From positions 62,001 through 126,000 of the forward strand of contig NZ_JAPZSC010000010.1 of NCBI RefSeq assembly GCF_027531545.1: DNA of 64,000 nucleotides. The letters are read 5' to 3'. Source of the DNA: Silanimonas sp. (GTDB lineage Bacteria; Pseudomonadota; Gammaproteobacteria; Xanthomonadales; Xanthomonadaceae). Below, one piece after another: positions 42,209 to 50,702 of the stretch (the stretch's first letter is position 1; every line of letters starts with the position of its first letter). The position numbers and the translations under genes were made by a program. The notes beneath the pieces are model-generated. The model was not told where the DNA came from. It saw only the letters and a list, made by a program, of their open reading frames with translations, and made no database searches.

Positions 42209-44629
42209 TCACGGCTTCTCGCAACCGAAGCCCGCGGCCTCACCGCCCAGCCGCTCCAATGTCTCGCGCCTTGAGATGCCGCCAATCACACCCGCGCCAA
42301 AAATCGCCTCCACATTCATCAGGATCGGGCTGAGTGAAGGTGCGAAGCTACGGCGCAACTCGCCAACCGCTTCACCCACACGCGGGCTATCGCGGCAGAA
42401 AAGGCAGCTGCCACGGTAAGCCGTGAGCGCCAGAGTACGATCACCGAGGAACGCGAATCCTCGGCCTTCCGCTGCCAAATAGCGCGGCTGACCGCGCGCG
42501 TCATGGCCGAAGAAGCCATAGAACTCGTACGCGAGGGTGATCCAGACCCCATAGCCCTCGCCAGCGCGCGCTGGGTCGTACCACAGGCCAGAAAGATCAC
42601 GCGGCGTGCCCCGATCCACCGGACAGTTGCGACCGAAGTCAGCCAGTCGCTGCGAACCAACGCGGCCATCGATTTCGAACGAGAGGATCGGCCCGCCATC
42701 ATCCATCCTCGAAAGGCTGGCGCGGCCGATGGCGGCGAGGCGCTGGCCGCCCGAACCCACCCCGCTGCGATAGACGGTGGGCGTCCATGCCTCGCCACCC
42801 GCGGGCGCCGCTCCCTGGAGATAGAGCCAGGTGCTGAGACCCTGGTCGTCGAACGCGTACCAGACCGCAGACCAGTCCCCACCGGTGCGATCCACGATCA
42901 AACCCTCGCCCGGGCGACGCCCGGGGGCGTAAAGCCCCGGACCCAACGGCGATGCGGGAGCGTCCGCGGTGTCGATCACCACGTCCACGGCCACATCCGC
43001 GAGATCGTCCGTCGCGTCGCCAACGCGGACCAGCCAGCGGCCTGCCGGGACATCGATGTCGATGCTGGCCACGCCGTCTTCGCTGAACTGGCTTGCCTCG
43101 GGCAACTGCCCATCGACGATGCCCTCGACGCTGACGTCGGACCGCTGGTCGTCGGGGATCGGTGCCCGGAAGAGCGCGAGGCTGAAATCACCGTCGGCCA
43201 CTGCCGATACCGTGAAGGAAGCAGTGCCATCCGGGACGTCCAGCACGAGAGCGGTCGCCGCGCTGCCGGCGGGCAGGTCGAATCGCACGGTGTCCCCGTC
43301 GCGAAGCAGGCGCGGGGCCACGTCGCGCCCCTCGGCCACAAGGGTGTACGGCACCCAACCCAAGGACGTGCCGGACTCGCTCTCGACCTGCAGCCAGCCC
43401 TCCGCGGTCTCGCCTGGGAGCAGGGTCTGGTCGGCCCACGAGAAGCGCAGCGCCGACGGCGCAGCCGCCTCGAGGCGGCCCGGGGCCGACCACGCGAGCG
43501 ACGAGCTGTCAGCCAGATCGACCTCGAGGACGCGCAGGCGCGCCTCGACCCGCCGTCCTTCGCGGTTGTGCGCGTACGCCCACCAGCTGCGCCGCTCGTC
43601 CGCGGGAATGACCAGCTCGAGAACGCAGCTCTCGACGCCCGCCACGCTCGCGGCGGTGCAGGTGAGCTCATCGGATGACGCACGACGGTTGGTGTCGTCG
43701 TCCGTCCCCACATAGAGATCGACATCGGCATCCGTCGATTCAAGCGTGACGCGGAGCCGCAACTGGCGCCCTGACTCGCCGCCGTCCGCCGTGAACAGCG
43801 TCTGCGCGGCCCCACCTCCAGCCCAGGGATCGAGAGGCGTGGCATCGATCGAGATGGGGAACGCGTAGTGCGAAACGTTCCCGGTGCCGGTGATGACGAG
43901 GTTGGGCGCCGGAAGTTCCGGAAGGCCCCGCAGTGCCACATCGGCGAAACCCGCCCCTCCGGAGACGTCCAGCCTGACCGGCGCGACCGGCAGGATCACC
44001 ACCTCGACCTCGGACTCGACGCAGCGACCCGCGAGCTCGCACAGCCGGTAACGGAAACGGTCCGTCCCCACCGCTTCGGGCCTCGGACGGTACCGGAAGC
44101 CCGTCGGCACGGCGCCGTCTGCCAGCACCTCGAGGTTGCCGAGCGAGGCCGCTGTCCGAACCTCCAAGCGACCTCCCGACAGCCGCTCGACCGCGAATGC
44201 GTCGTTGACGAGGACGTCAAGCTCGACCGGCGCACTCCCGGCCACGATCTCGAATCGATCCGCCCGCGCAGCCAGGGGCGCCGAGATACCGTCGGAGTCG
44301 ATGCGCACTTCAACGGGCGCACTGCACACCAGGGCGTCGCACGCCCGATACGTGAACCGGTCGGTACCCGAGAAGCGCGCATCCGGCGTGTAACTGAAGC
44401 TGCCATCCGGGAAGAGGATCAATTGCCCCGACGCCGCAGCCTCCGCGGGCTCGAGGAACAGCGAATCACCATCGGCATCGGTGTCGTTGCCAAGAACGCC
44501 GGGCGAACGAACGTCGATGGATTCGCCTTGGCGGAGCACATAACGATCCGGCCGGCCCTCCGGAATGGTGTTGGCGAAAGCGGGCGGAGCGATGGCCAGC
44601 AGGCCGGCGAGGACGACAAAGGCGCGCAT
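42209..44629 (-). CDS. Large secreted protein with Ig/cadherin-like domains and duplicated C-terminal module
   Basis: Encodes 806 residues with a signal peptide (MRAFVVLAG to PPAFA). Two tandem-95-type Ig-like domains (Big_9 style) follow: one with VLGNDTDADGDSL and GSFSYTPDARFSGTDRFTYR, a second with LVNDAF, FRYRPRPEAVGTDRFRYR. The middle is beta-rich with pre-peptidase-like features. The C-terminus holds two copies of a Trp/Tyr-rich repeat: GEGLIVDRTGGDWSAVWYAF and LSGLWYDPARAGEGYGVWIT, common in Xanthomonad secreted proteins. No catalytic motif seen. The role is likely surface binding or matrix, but that is inference. ATG 44629 was chosen for the signal peptide; the ribosome site is weak. 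Confidence 0.75.
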   Translation of the reverse strand: MRAFVVLAGLLAIAPPAFANTIPEGRPDRYVLRQGESIDVRSPGVLGNDTDADGDSLFLEPAEAAASGQLILFPDGSFSYTPDARFSGTDRFTYRACDALVCSAPVEVRIDSDGISAPLAARADRFEIVAGSAPVELDVLVNDAFAVERLSGGRLEVRTAASLGNLEVLADGAVPTGFRYRPRPEAVGTDRFRYRLCELAGRCVESEVEVVILPVAPVRLDVSGGAGFADVALRGLPELPAPNLVITGTGNVSHYAFPISIDATPLDPWAGGGAAQTLFTADGGESGRQLRLRVTLESTDADVDLYVGTDDDTNRRASSDELTCTAASVAGVESCVLELVIPADERRSWWAYAHNREGRRVEARLRVLEVDLADSSSLAWSAPGRLEAAAPSALRFSWADQTLLPGETAEGWLQVESESGTSLGWVPYTLVAEGRDVAPRLLRDGDTVRFDLPAGSAATALVLDVPDGTASFTVSAVADGDFSLALFRAPIPDDQRSDVSVEGIVDGQLPEASQFSEDGVASIDIDVPAGRWLVRVGDATDDLADVAVDVVIDTADAPASPLGPGLYAPGRRPGEGLIVDRTGGDWSAVWYAFDDQGLSTWLYLQGAAPAGGEAWTPTVYRSGVGSGGQRLAAIGRASLSRMDDGGPILSFEIDGRVGSQRLADFGRNCPVDRGTPRDLSGLWYDPARAGEGYGVWITLAYEFYGFFGHDARGQPRYLAAEGRGFAFLGDRTLALTAYRGSCLFCRDSPRVGEAVGELRRSFAPSLSPILMNVEAIFGAGVIGGISRRETLERLGGEAAGFGCEKP

Positions 44630-44769
44630 GATGGTCGGGGGAACCCAAGATGGCCCCATGGTAGGCCGTCGCGACACGAGGTAAAGCCCGTGCAGGAAGA
44701 TCGCCGCCGGGCCGCCGGAGAGGCGGGGGAGGGAGCCGGTTCGCGGACGACCCGGCGGCGAATCTCTGG

Positions 44770-44787
44770 CCGGGGCGCAGGCCCCGG
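44770..44787 (-). terminator. Hairpin just after the RND pump gene
   Basis: CCGGGGC (44770-44776) and GCCCCGG (44781-44787) form a 7-bp stem with a GCAG loop, 6 bases past the pump stop. There is no T-run, so termination is only possible. Confidence 0.35.
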
Positions 44788-44793
44788 GAATGC

Positions 44794-47700
44794 TCAGTAG
44801 CGCGGCGCCGTCTCCGGGGCCTTGATGCGGAACCACGCGGCGTAGAGGGCCGGCAGGAACAGCAGCGTGAGCGCCGTGGCGACGATCAGGCCGCCCATGA
44901 TCGCGACGGCCATGGGCCCGAAGAACACGCTGCGCGACAGCGGGATCATCGCCAGCACGGCGGCCAGCGCCGTCAGCACGATGGGTCGGAAGCGCCGCAC
45001 CGTCGCATCGACCACCGCCTGGAAGGGCGCGAGGCCTTCGGCGATGTCGTGCTCGATCTGGTCCACGAGGATGACCGAGTTGCGCATGATCATTCCGGAG
45101 AGCGCGATCGTGCCGAGCATCGCCACGAAGCCGAACGGCACCTGCGGGATCAACAGGAACCAGACCACGCCGATCAACCCCAGCGGCGCGGTCATCAGCA
45201 CCATCGCCGCACGGGAGAAGCTGCGCAGCTGCAGCATCAGCAAGGTCACGACGGCGAACAGGAACAGCGGCATGCCCGCGGCCACCGACTTGCCACCGCG
45301 CGCCGACTCCTCGACGGCGCCGCCGGTCTCCAGGCGATAGCCGGGCGGCAGTTCGGCACGGATCGGCTCGAGCGCCGGGAGGATCTGGTTCGTCACCGTC
45401 GGCGGTGTAACACCGCCTTCGACGTCCGCGCGGATCGTGACGGTCGGCAGGCGGTTGCGACGCCAGACGATGCCGGGCTCGAAGCCGTACTCGATGCGCG
45501 CGATCTGCGAGAGCGGCACGGACTTGCCACTGGCGGTTGGCACCGCGAGCGAACCGAGCAGCGAGAGGCGCGTGCGCTCCTCCTCCGGGCCGCGCAGCAG
45601 GATCTCGATCAGCTCGTTGCCTTCACGGTACGTGCTCACCGGCGTGCCCGAGAGCGAGCCCTGCAGGAAGGAAGCGACCTGCGCGGAACTGACGCCGAGG
45701 GCGCGCGCACGGTCCTGGTCGATCTCGAGCCGCACCACCTTGCTGAGCTCGTCCCAGTCGAGGTTGACGTTGCGGGCGTGCGGGTTCGCCAACACCTGTG
45801 CCTTCACCGCATTGGCGATGCGCAGCACTTCGTCGGGGTGTTCGCCCGACACACGGAACTGCACCGGGAAGCCGACCGGCGGCCCGTTCTCGAGGCGGGT
45901 CACGCGGCCCTGCAGGTCGGCGAACTCGGCGTCGAGCACGCCCTGCAACCAGGCCTTCACCGTCTCGCGCTTCTCGATGTCCGGGGTGATCAGCACGAAC
46001 TGCGCGAAGTTGGCCTGCGGCAGCTTCTGGTCGAGCGGCAGGTAGAAGCGCGGCGAGCCGGTGCCGACGTAGGCCACGTAGTTGACGATGTCGGGGTGGC
46101 CGTCGAGCTTCGCCTCGAGGCGCTTCGCGGCGGCCTCGGTGGCGGCCAGCGAGCTGCCCTCGGCGAGCTCGAGGTCGACCATCAGCTCCAACCGCGTCGA
46201 CGACGGGAAGAACTGCTGCGGGATGAAGCGGAACATCGCCAGCGAGCCGACGAAGGCCAGCACGGTCACCAGGATCACCGTCTTGCGATAGCGGACGCAC
46301 CACGCCACCAGCGCGCGGAATCGCGAGTAGAACGGCGTGTCGTAGGGGTTGTCGTGGTGCGTCACGTCCGGCGCGACCCAGGTCGCGAGCCCGGGCGGCA
46401 GGCGCGACGCCAGCGACTTGCGCACGGCGCCGATGAAGCCGCCGCCGTGGCTGGCGAGCATCTGTTCGCGATCCGGCAGCAGCTTGTCGCCGAGGTAGGG
46501 GATGAAGACCACGGCGACGATCCAGCTCAGGATCAGGGCCAGCACGACCACCTGGAAGATCGAACGGGTGTACTCGCCGGTGCTCGAGGCAGCGGTAGCG
46601 ATCGGCAGGAAGCCGGCGGCCGTGATCAGCGTGCCGGTGAGCATCGGGAAGGCCGTGCTCTGCCACGCGTAGGCCGCGGCCTCGAGGCGCCCGAAGCCCT
46701 GCTCCATCTTCACCTGCATCATCTCGATGGCGATGATCGCGTCGTCGACCAGCAGGCCGAGGGCGAGGATCAGCGCGCCCAGCGAGATCTTGTGCAGGCC
46801 GATGCCGAGGAAGTACATCGCGGCGAAGGTCATCGCCAGCACCAGCGGGATCGACAGCGCCACGACCAGGCCGGAGCGCCAGCCGAGGCTGAGGAAGCTG
46901 ACGAGCAGCACGATCAGCACGGCCTCGGCGAGCACGCGCACGAACTCGCCGACCGAATCGCGCACCGCGGCGGGCTGGTCGCTCACCTTCGAGAGCGTCA
47001 TGCCGGCGGGCAGGGTCTGCTGGATGCGCGCGAACTCGGCTTCGAGCTGTTCACCGAGCTGGATGATGTCGCCGCCCTTGCGCATCGACACGCCGATGCC
47101 GATGGCGTCCTGGCCCATGAAGCGCACGCGCGGCGCGGCCGGATCGACGAATCCGCGCTTCACGTCGGCCACGTCCTGCAGGCGGAAAGTGCGGTCGCCC
47201 ACGCGGATCGGGAACTGGCGGATCGCCTCGACGGAATCGAAAGCGCCGGACACGCGCAGCTTCACGCGGTCGCTCGGGGTCTCGAAGAAGCTGGCGCCGA
47301 CCATGGCGTTCTGCTCGTCGATCGCACGCTGCACGGCATCGAGCGGCACGCCGAGCGTGGCGAGCTTGGTGTTCGAGAGTTCGATCCAGATGCGCTCGTC
47401 CTGCAGGCCGATCAGTTCGACCTTGGCGACGTCGGGCACGCGATGCAGTTCCAGCTCGATGCGTTCCGCGTAGTCCTTCAGCGTCGCGTAGTCGAGGCCG
47501 TCGGCCTGAAGGGCGTAGAGGTTTCCGAAAGTGTCGCCGAACTCATCGTTGAAGAAGGGGCCGACAACGCCGGCCGGCAGCGTGTGGCGGATGTCGCCGA
47601 TCTTCTTGCGCGCCGTGTACCAGAGCTGCGGCAGCTCGGCCGAGAGCATCGAGTCCTTGGCCATGAACAGCACGAGCGATTCGCCGGCGCGCGAGTACGA

Positions 47701-47955
47701 GGTGATGCGCTCGTACTGCCCGGTCTCCATCAGCTTCTTCTCGATGCGGTCGGTGACCTGTGCGGCCACCTCCTCCGCCGTGGCGCCCGGCCACATCGTG
47801 CGGACCACCATCACCTTGAAGGTGAACGGCGGGTCTTCCGATTGGCCGAGACGCTGGTAGCTGAAGACGCCGACGATCGCGAGCACGATCATCGCGTAGA
47901 GCACGAGGACGCGGTTCTTCAGCGCCCAAGCGGAGAGGTTGAAGGACGACGACAT
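44794..47955 (-). CDS. RND efflux transporter, inner-membrane pump
   Basis: Encodes 1053 residues, HAE-1 like. The N-terminus FNLSAWALKNRVLVLYAMIVL is the first membrane helix; two large periplasmic loops and 12 membrane segments follow. GLLVDDAIIAIEMMQ holds the paired acidic residues of the proton relay. It probably exports drugs, detergents or solvents through adaptor and outer-membrane channel. The adaptor gene is 6 bases upstream on the same strand; a tolC-type gene is at 50.7 kb and may supply the channel. TetR-type control is likely through the divergent gene at 49.2 kb. The ATG fits the family start. Confidence 0.94.
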   Translation of the reverse strand: MSSSFNLSAWALKNRVLVLYAMIVLAIVGVFSYQRLGQSEDPPFTFKVMVVRTMWPGATAEEVAAQVTDRIEKKLMETGQYERITSYSRAGESLVLFMAKDSMLSAELPQLWYTARKKIGDIRHTLPAGVVGPFFNDEFGDTFGNLYALQADGLDYATLKDYAERIELELHRVPDVAKVELIGLQDERIWIELSNTKLATLGVPLDAVQRAIDEQNAMVGASFFETPSDRVKLRVSGAFDSVEAIRQFPIRVGDRTFRLQDVADVKRGFVDPAAPRVRFMGQDAIGIGVSMRKGGDIIQLGEQLEAEFARIQQTLPAGMTLSKVSDQPAAVRDSVGEFVRVLAEAVLIVLLVSFLSLGWRSGLVVALSIPLVLAMTFAAMYFLGIGLHKISLGALILALGLLVDDAIIAIEMMQVKMEQGFGRLEAAAYAWQSTAFPMLTGTLITAAGFLPIATAASSTGEYTRSIFQVVVLALILSWIVAVVFIPYLGDKLLPDREQMLASHGGGFIGAVRKSLASRLPPGLATWVAPDVTHHDNPYDTPFYSRFRALVAWCVRYRKTVILVTVLAFVGSLAMFRFIPQQFFPSSTRLELMVDLELAEGSSLAATEAAAKRLEAKLDGHPDIVNYVAYVGTGSPRFYLPLDQKLPQANFAQFVLITPDIEKRETVKAWLQGVLDAEFADLQGRVTRLENGPPVGFPVQFRVSGEHPDEVLRIANAVKAQVLANPHARNVNLDWDELSKVVRLEIDQDRARALGVSSAQVASFLQGSLSGTPVSTYREGNELIEILLRGPEEERTRLSLLGSLAVPTASGKSVPLSQIARIEYGFEPGIVWRRNRLPTVTIRADVEGGVTPPTVTNQILPALEPIRAELPPGYRLETGGAVEESARGGKSVAAGMPLFLFAVVTLLMLQLRSFSRAAMVLMTAPLGLIGVVWFLLIPQVPFGFVAMLGTIALSGMIMRNSVILVDQIEHDIAEGLAPFQAVVDATVRRFRPIVLTALAAVLAMIPLSRSVFFGPMAVAIMGGLIVATALTLLFLPALYAAWFRIKAPETAPRY

Positions 47956-47961
47956 CGCGGC

Positions 47962-49170
47962 TTATCCGGCGATTTCGGCGTTGAGGCGATCGGCACCGGC
48001 TTCGAGCGCGGCGCTGGCGTCCTCGGCGACGGCGGGCGTCTCCTGCGCTTCGACGCGCACCGGGCGGTTCTCGCGATCCACCGGCTTCACGGCATCGTTT
48101 TCGCGCAGCAGGTGCACGCCGCTGATCACCACCCAGTCGTCAGGCTGCAGGCCGCTGGAGACGGGCACGTCGGTCTCGCTGTAGGCGCCCGCGTCGACCG
48201 GCACGCGCTTCACGCGCTGGCCGTCGGCGTCGAGCACCCACACCGCCGCCTGCCCGTCGGCCTGCACCAGGGCCGAGAGCGGCACGCTCAGCGACGGCGC
48301 CGCGGCATTGGCCGCATAGACGCGGGCACTCTGGCCGAGTTCGACGCGCACGCCCTCGGGCAAGGCGAGTGCAACGCGGGTGGCGTAGGTGCGGGCCTGC
48401 GGATCGGCGGCGGGGGCGATCTCGCGAATGGTGCCCGGCACGCGCTGCCCTGGCGCCGCCCACAGCTCGACCAGCACGTCCTGCCCGTCCTTGAAGCGCG
48501 CGACATCCGCTTCCGGCAGGGCGATGGCGACTTCGCGCTCGCCGTCCTCGGCAAGGCCGAAGGCCGTCTGTCCGGCCGAAACCACCTGCCCGGCCTCGAT
48601 GTTGCGAACCGCGACGACACCCGACGCGTTGGCGCGGAGGACACCGTAGGCCGCCTGGTTGCCGGCGACATCCAGCTGCGCCCGCGCCTGGGCGACGCGC
48701 GAATTGGCGGCGTCGAGCCCGTTCTTGCGGGCGTCGAACAGGGAGCGGCTCACCAGCTGGCGCTGGAACATCACTTCGATCCGCTCGAATTCGGCGGCCG
48801 CGAGCCGCGCGTCGGCCTCGGCGGCGGTGAGCTGGGCCTGCGCCGCATCGCGGCTGAGGCGGAGGTCCTGCGCGTCCAGTTCAGCGAGGGCCTGGCCGGC
48901 CACCACGCGATCCCCGACGTCGACCAGCCGCTTCGCGACCTTGCCGCCAACCCGGAAGGCCAGGGGCGTCTCGTGGCGGGCGCGGATCTCGCCGGCGAAG
49001 GCCTGCACGGCGCCGGCAGCCGGGGTGGGCTGCTGCACCAGCACGGGGCGCGCTGGGGGCTCGGCGGTATCGCCGTTACCGCAGGCACTGAGCAGGCCGG
49101 CAGCCAGCAGCAGGGGCGCGATCCGAAAGGCGGCGCGGGACGACAGGGGGAAGCGGCGAAGGGCGGGCAT
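47962..49170 (-). CDS. RND efflux periplasmic adaptor lipoprotein
   Basis: Encodes 402 residues from ATG 49170 (a GTG at 49182 would add four). Lipobox LSAC anchors it in the inner membrane. The membrane-fusion fold is visible: lipoyl-like FRVGGKVAKRLVDVGDRVVAGQALAELD, a coiled-coil hairpin rich in Ala and Glu (about 90-150), then LRANASGVVAVRNIEAGQVV and beta-barrel segments. It links the pump with an outer-membrane channel. It is first in the operon with the pump. A 40-bp dyad sits just upstream and is shared with the divergent tetR gene. Confidence 0.92.
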   Translation of the reverse strand: MPALRRFPLSSRAAFRIAPLLLAAGLLSACGNGDTAEPPARPVLVQQPTPAAGAVQAFAGEIRARHETPLAFRVGGKVAKRLVDVGDRVVAGQALAELDAQDLRLSRDAAQAQLTAAEADARLAAAEFERIEVMFQRQLVSRSLFDARKNGLDAANSRVAQARAQLDVAGNQAAYGVLRANASGVVAVRNIEAGQVVSAGQTAFGLAEDGEREVAIALPEADVARFKDGQDVLVELWAAPGQRVPGTIREIAPAADPQARTYATRVALALPEGVRVELGQSARVYAANAAAPSLSVPLSALVQADGQAAVWVLDADGQRVKRVPVDAGAYSETDVPVSSGLQPDDWVVISGVHLLRENDAVKPVDRENRPVRVEAQETPAVAEDASAALEAGADRLNAEIAG

Positions 49171-49189
49171 CGGGGCGACCACGATTCAT

Positions 49190-49229
49190 GAACTCGCCGG
49201 TATGGTATATTTCGCATACTCCCGAGTTC
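49190..49229. promoter_or_regulatory. 40-bp dyad, probable TetR operator
   Basis: Two nested inverted repeats share one centre at 49209.5: GAACTC (49190-49195) with GAGTTC (49224-49229), and GTATG (49200-49204) with CATAC (49215-49219). A TATATT (49206-49211) lies at the middle and could be a -10. It sits between the efflux operon and the tetR gene, so binding would block both. Confidence 0.7.
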
Positions 49230-49241
49230 AATAAATTTCTT

Positions 49242-49910
49242 GTGACGACGAAGGCCCGCCCCGGCAACCCCGGCAACCCCGGCAACCCCGGACGCCCCAA
49301 AGATCCCGAGAAGCGCGCCGCCCTGGTGGAGGCCGCCGGCCAGCTGTTCTGCCAGCACGGCTTCGAAGCGGTGAGCCTCGAAGCCATCGCCCAGGCCGCG
49401 GGCGTGTCCAAGCTGACGATCTACAGCCACTTCGGCGACAAGGAAGGCCTGTTCACGGCCGCCGTCGAAGCCCGCTGCGCCGACCAGCTGCCCCATGGCC
49501 TGTTCGAATGGCCCGAAGACCTGCCCGTGGGCGAGGCCCTGCGGCAGATCGGAACCGGCTTCGTCGACCTCGTCTTCGCCGAGGACGCGGTGCAACTGAT
49601 GCGGATGATGGCGGCCCAGGCCAGCCAGTCGACGACCCTCGCCCAGCTCTACTTCAAGGCCGGCCCGAAGCGCGCGCTGGAGGAGATGGAGGGTTTCCTC
49701 GCGCTGGCCAAGCAGCGCGGCCAGCTGCGGCTCGACGACCCGAAGGTCGCCGCCAGCCAGTTCTTCGTGCTCCTGAAGGGCATCCACCACTTCCGCTGCC
49801 TGCTCGGCATCGAGCCGCCGCCGGAGGCCGCGGCCCGGACCGCCCACGTCGACCAGTGCGTCGCGCTGTTCCTGCGCGCCCATGCCCCCGTCGGAGCGGA
49901 CCGACCATGA
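49242..49910 (+). CDS. TetR-family regulator of the RND efflux operon
   Basis: Encodes 222 residues from GTG 49242. The frame is open back to ATG 49188, but that start would place the operator-like dyad inside the gene and leave only 17 bases to the adaptor, so I prefer GTG. After a Gly/Asn/Pro repeat comes the HTH: RAALVEAAGQLFCQHGFEAV, SLEAIAQAAGVSKLTIYSHF, GDKEGLF. The C-terminal 150 residues are the ligand domain, close to the AcrR type (PF14246-like FADLL end). It likely represses the efflux operon and itself until a toxic compound binds. No clear ribosome site is seen. Confidence 0.85.
   Translation: MTTKARPGNPGNPGNPGRPKDPEKRAALVEAAGQLFCQHGFEAVSLEAIAQAAGVSKLTIYSHFGDKEGLFTAAVEARCADQLPHGLFEWPEDLPVGEALRQIGTGFVDLVFAEDAVQLMRMMAAQASQSTTLAQLYFKAGPKRALEEMEGFLALAKQRGQLRLDDPKVAASQFFVLLKGIHHFRCLLGIEPPPEAAARTAHVDQCVALFLRAHAPVGADRP
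49261..49291 (+). repeat. Three 9-bp tandem repeats in the start of tetR
   Basis: CCGGCAACC occurs three times (49261-49287) followed by CCGG. It encodes a Gly-Asn-Pro repeat ahead of the HTH domain. In-frame gain or loss would only change the linker length. Confidence 0.9.
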
Positions 49911-49990
49911 CCTCCGTCGCGGTGACCTTCGTCACTGCCCTGGCACGCCCCGCTCCGGCACTGTAGCCGTCGTCAGCGGGGCCACACCCT

Positions 49991-49996
49991 TACACT
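49991..49996 (+). promoter_or_regulatory. Candidate -10 element of pcm-tolC
   Basis: TACACT matches TATAAT at four of six bases, 30 bases before the pcm start. No good -35 lies 16-18 bases upstream. The same hexamer occurs before the gene at 60068. Confidence 0.35.
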
Positions 49997-50026
49997 ATGC
50001 GGCCCTGCTCCCAAGGACGTCCCACC

Positions 50027-50680
50027 ATGCCCATCGACTTCAATCAGGCCCGCCACGCGATGGTCGAGCAGCAGGTCCGCCCCTGGGAGGTGCTGGATCG
50101 GCGCGTGCTCGACGTGCTCGGCGACGTGAAGCGCGAGGACTTCGTGCCGGCCACGCATCGCAAGCTGGCCTTCGCCGACCTCGCCCTGCCGCTCGGCCAC
50201 GACGAGTTCATGCTCAAGCCGGTGATTGAAGGCCGCCTGCTGCAGGCGCTGGACGTCGCGCCCACCGACGAAGTTCTGGAGATCGGTGCCGGCAGCGGCT
50301 TCCTCACCGCCTGCCTCGCCCGCCTCGCGCGCTCGGTGCAGGCCATCGAACAACACGCCGATTTCGTCGCCGAGGCGCAGCGTCGCCTGCAGGCCCTCGA
50401 GGCGGCCAACGTGCGCCTCGAGCAGGGCGACGCCAGCACCTGGGACACCACGCTGCGCTTCGACGCGATCCTCGTGGGCGGCGCCGTCGCCGAGGTGCCC
50501 GAGCGTTTCGTGCGCTGGCTGAAGCCGGGTGGCCGCCTCGTCCTCGTGCGCGGCGCCTCGCCGGTGCAGGAGGCGATCTGCCTCCGCAACGACGCCGCCG
50601 GCCCGCGCATCGAAAGCCTGTTCGAAACCGATATCCCCTATCTGCGCGGCTTCGCCCCGGAAGCGCGCTTCACCCTCTGA
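50027..50680 (+). CDS. pcm: Protein-L-isoaspartate O-methyltransferase family protein
   Basis: Encodes 217 residues. The SAM-binding motif I is VLEIGAGSGFLTACLA, with the post-I acid region SVQAIEQH. The N-terminal FNQARHAMVEQQVRPWEVLD and the KREDFVPATHRKLAFAD segment match the family. This clade lies beside tolC in many Xanthomonads and related Gammaproteobacteria; its true target may differ from isoaspartate. ATG 50027 follows AAGGA. It runs into tolC 22 bases downstream. Confidence 0.88.
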   Translation: MPIDFNQARHAMVEQQVRPWEVLDRRVLDVLGDVKREDFVPATHRKLAFADLALPLGHDEFMLKPVIEGRLLQALDVAPTDEVLEIGAGSGFLTACLARLARSVQAIEQHADFVAEAQRRLQALEAANVRLEQGDASTWDTTLRFDAILVGGAVAEVPERFVRWLKPGGRLVLVRGASPVQEAICLRNDAAGPRIESLFETDIPYLRGFAPEARFTL

Positions 50681-50702
50681 ACGTTTGACCGAAGGAAGCC
50701 CC

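Noticed and set aside
45049..49191. A 1380-codon open frame opposite the RND pump and adaptor
   Set aside because: Same effect; the translation is rich in His, Arg, Glu, Val and Gly in patterns expected from reverse reading of real codons.
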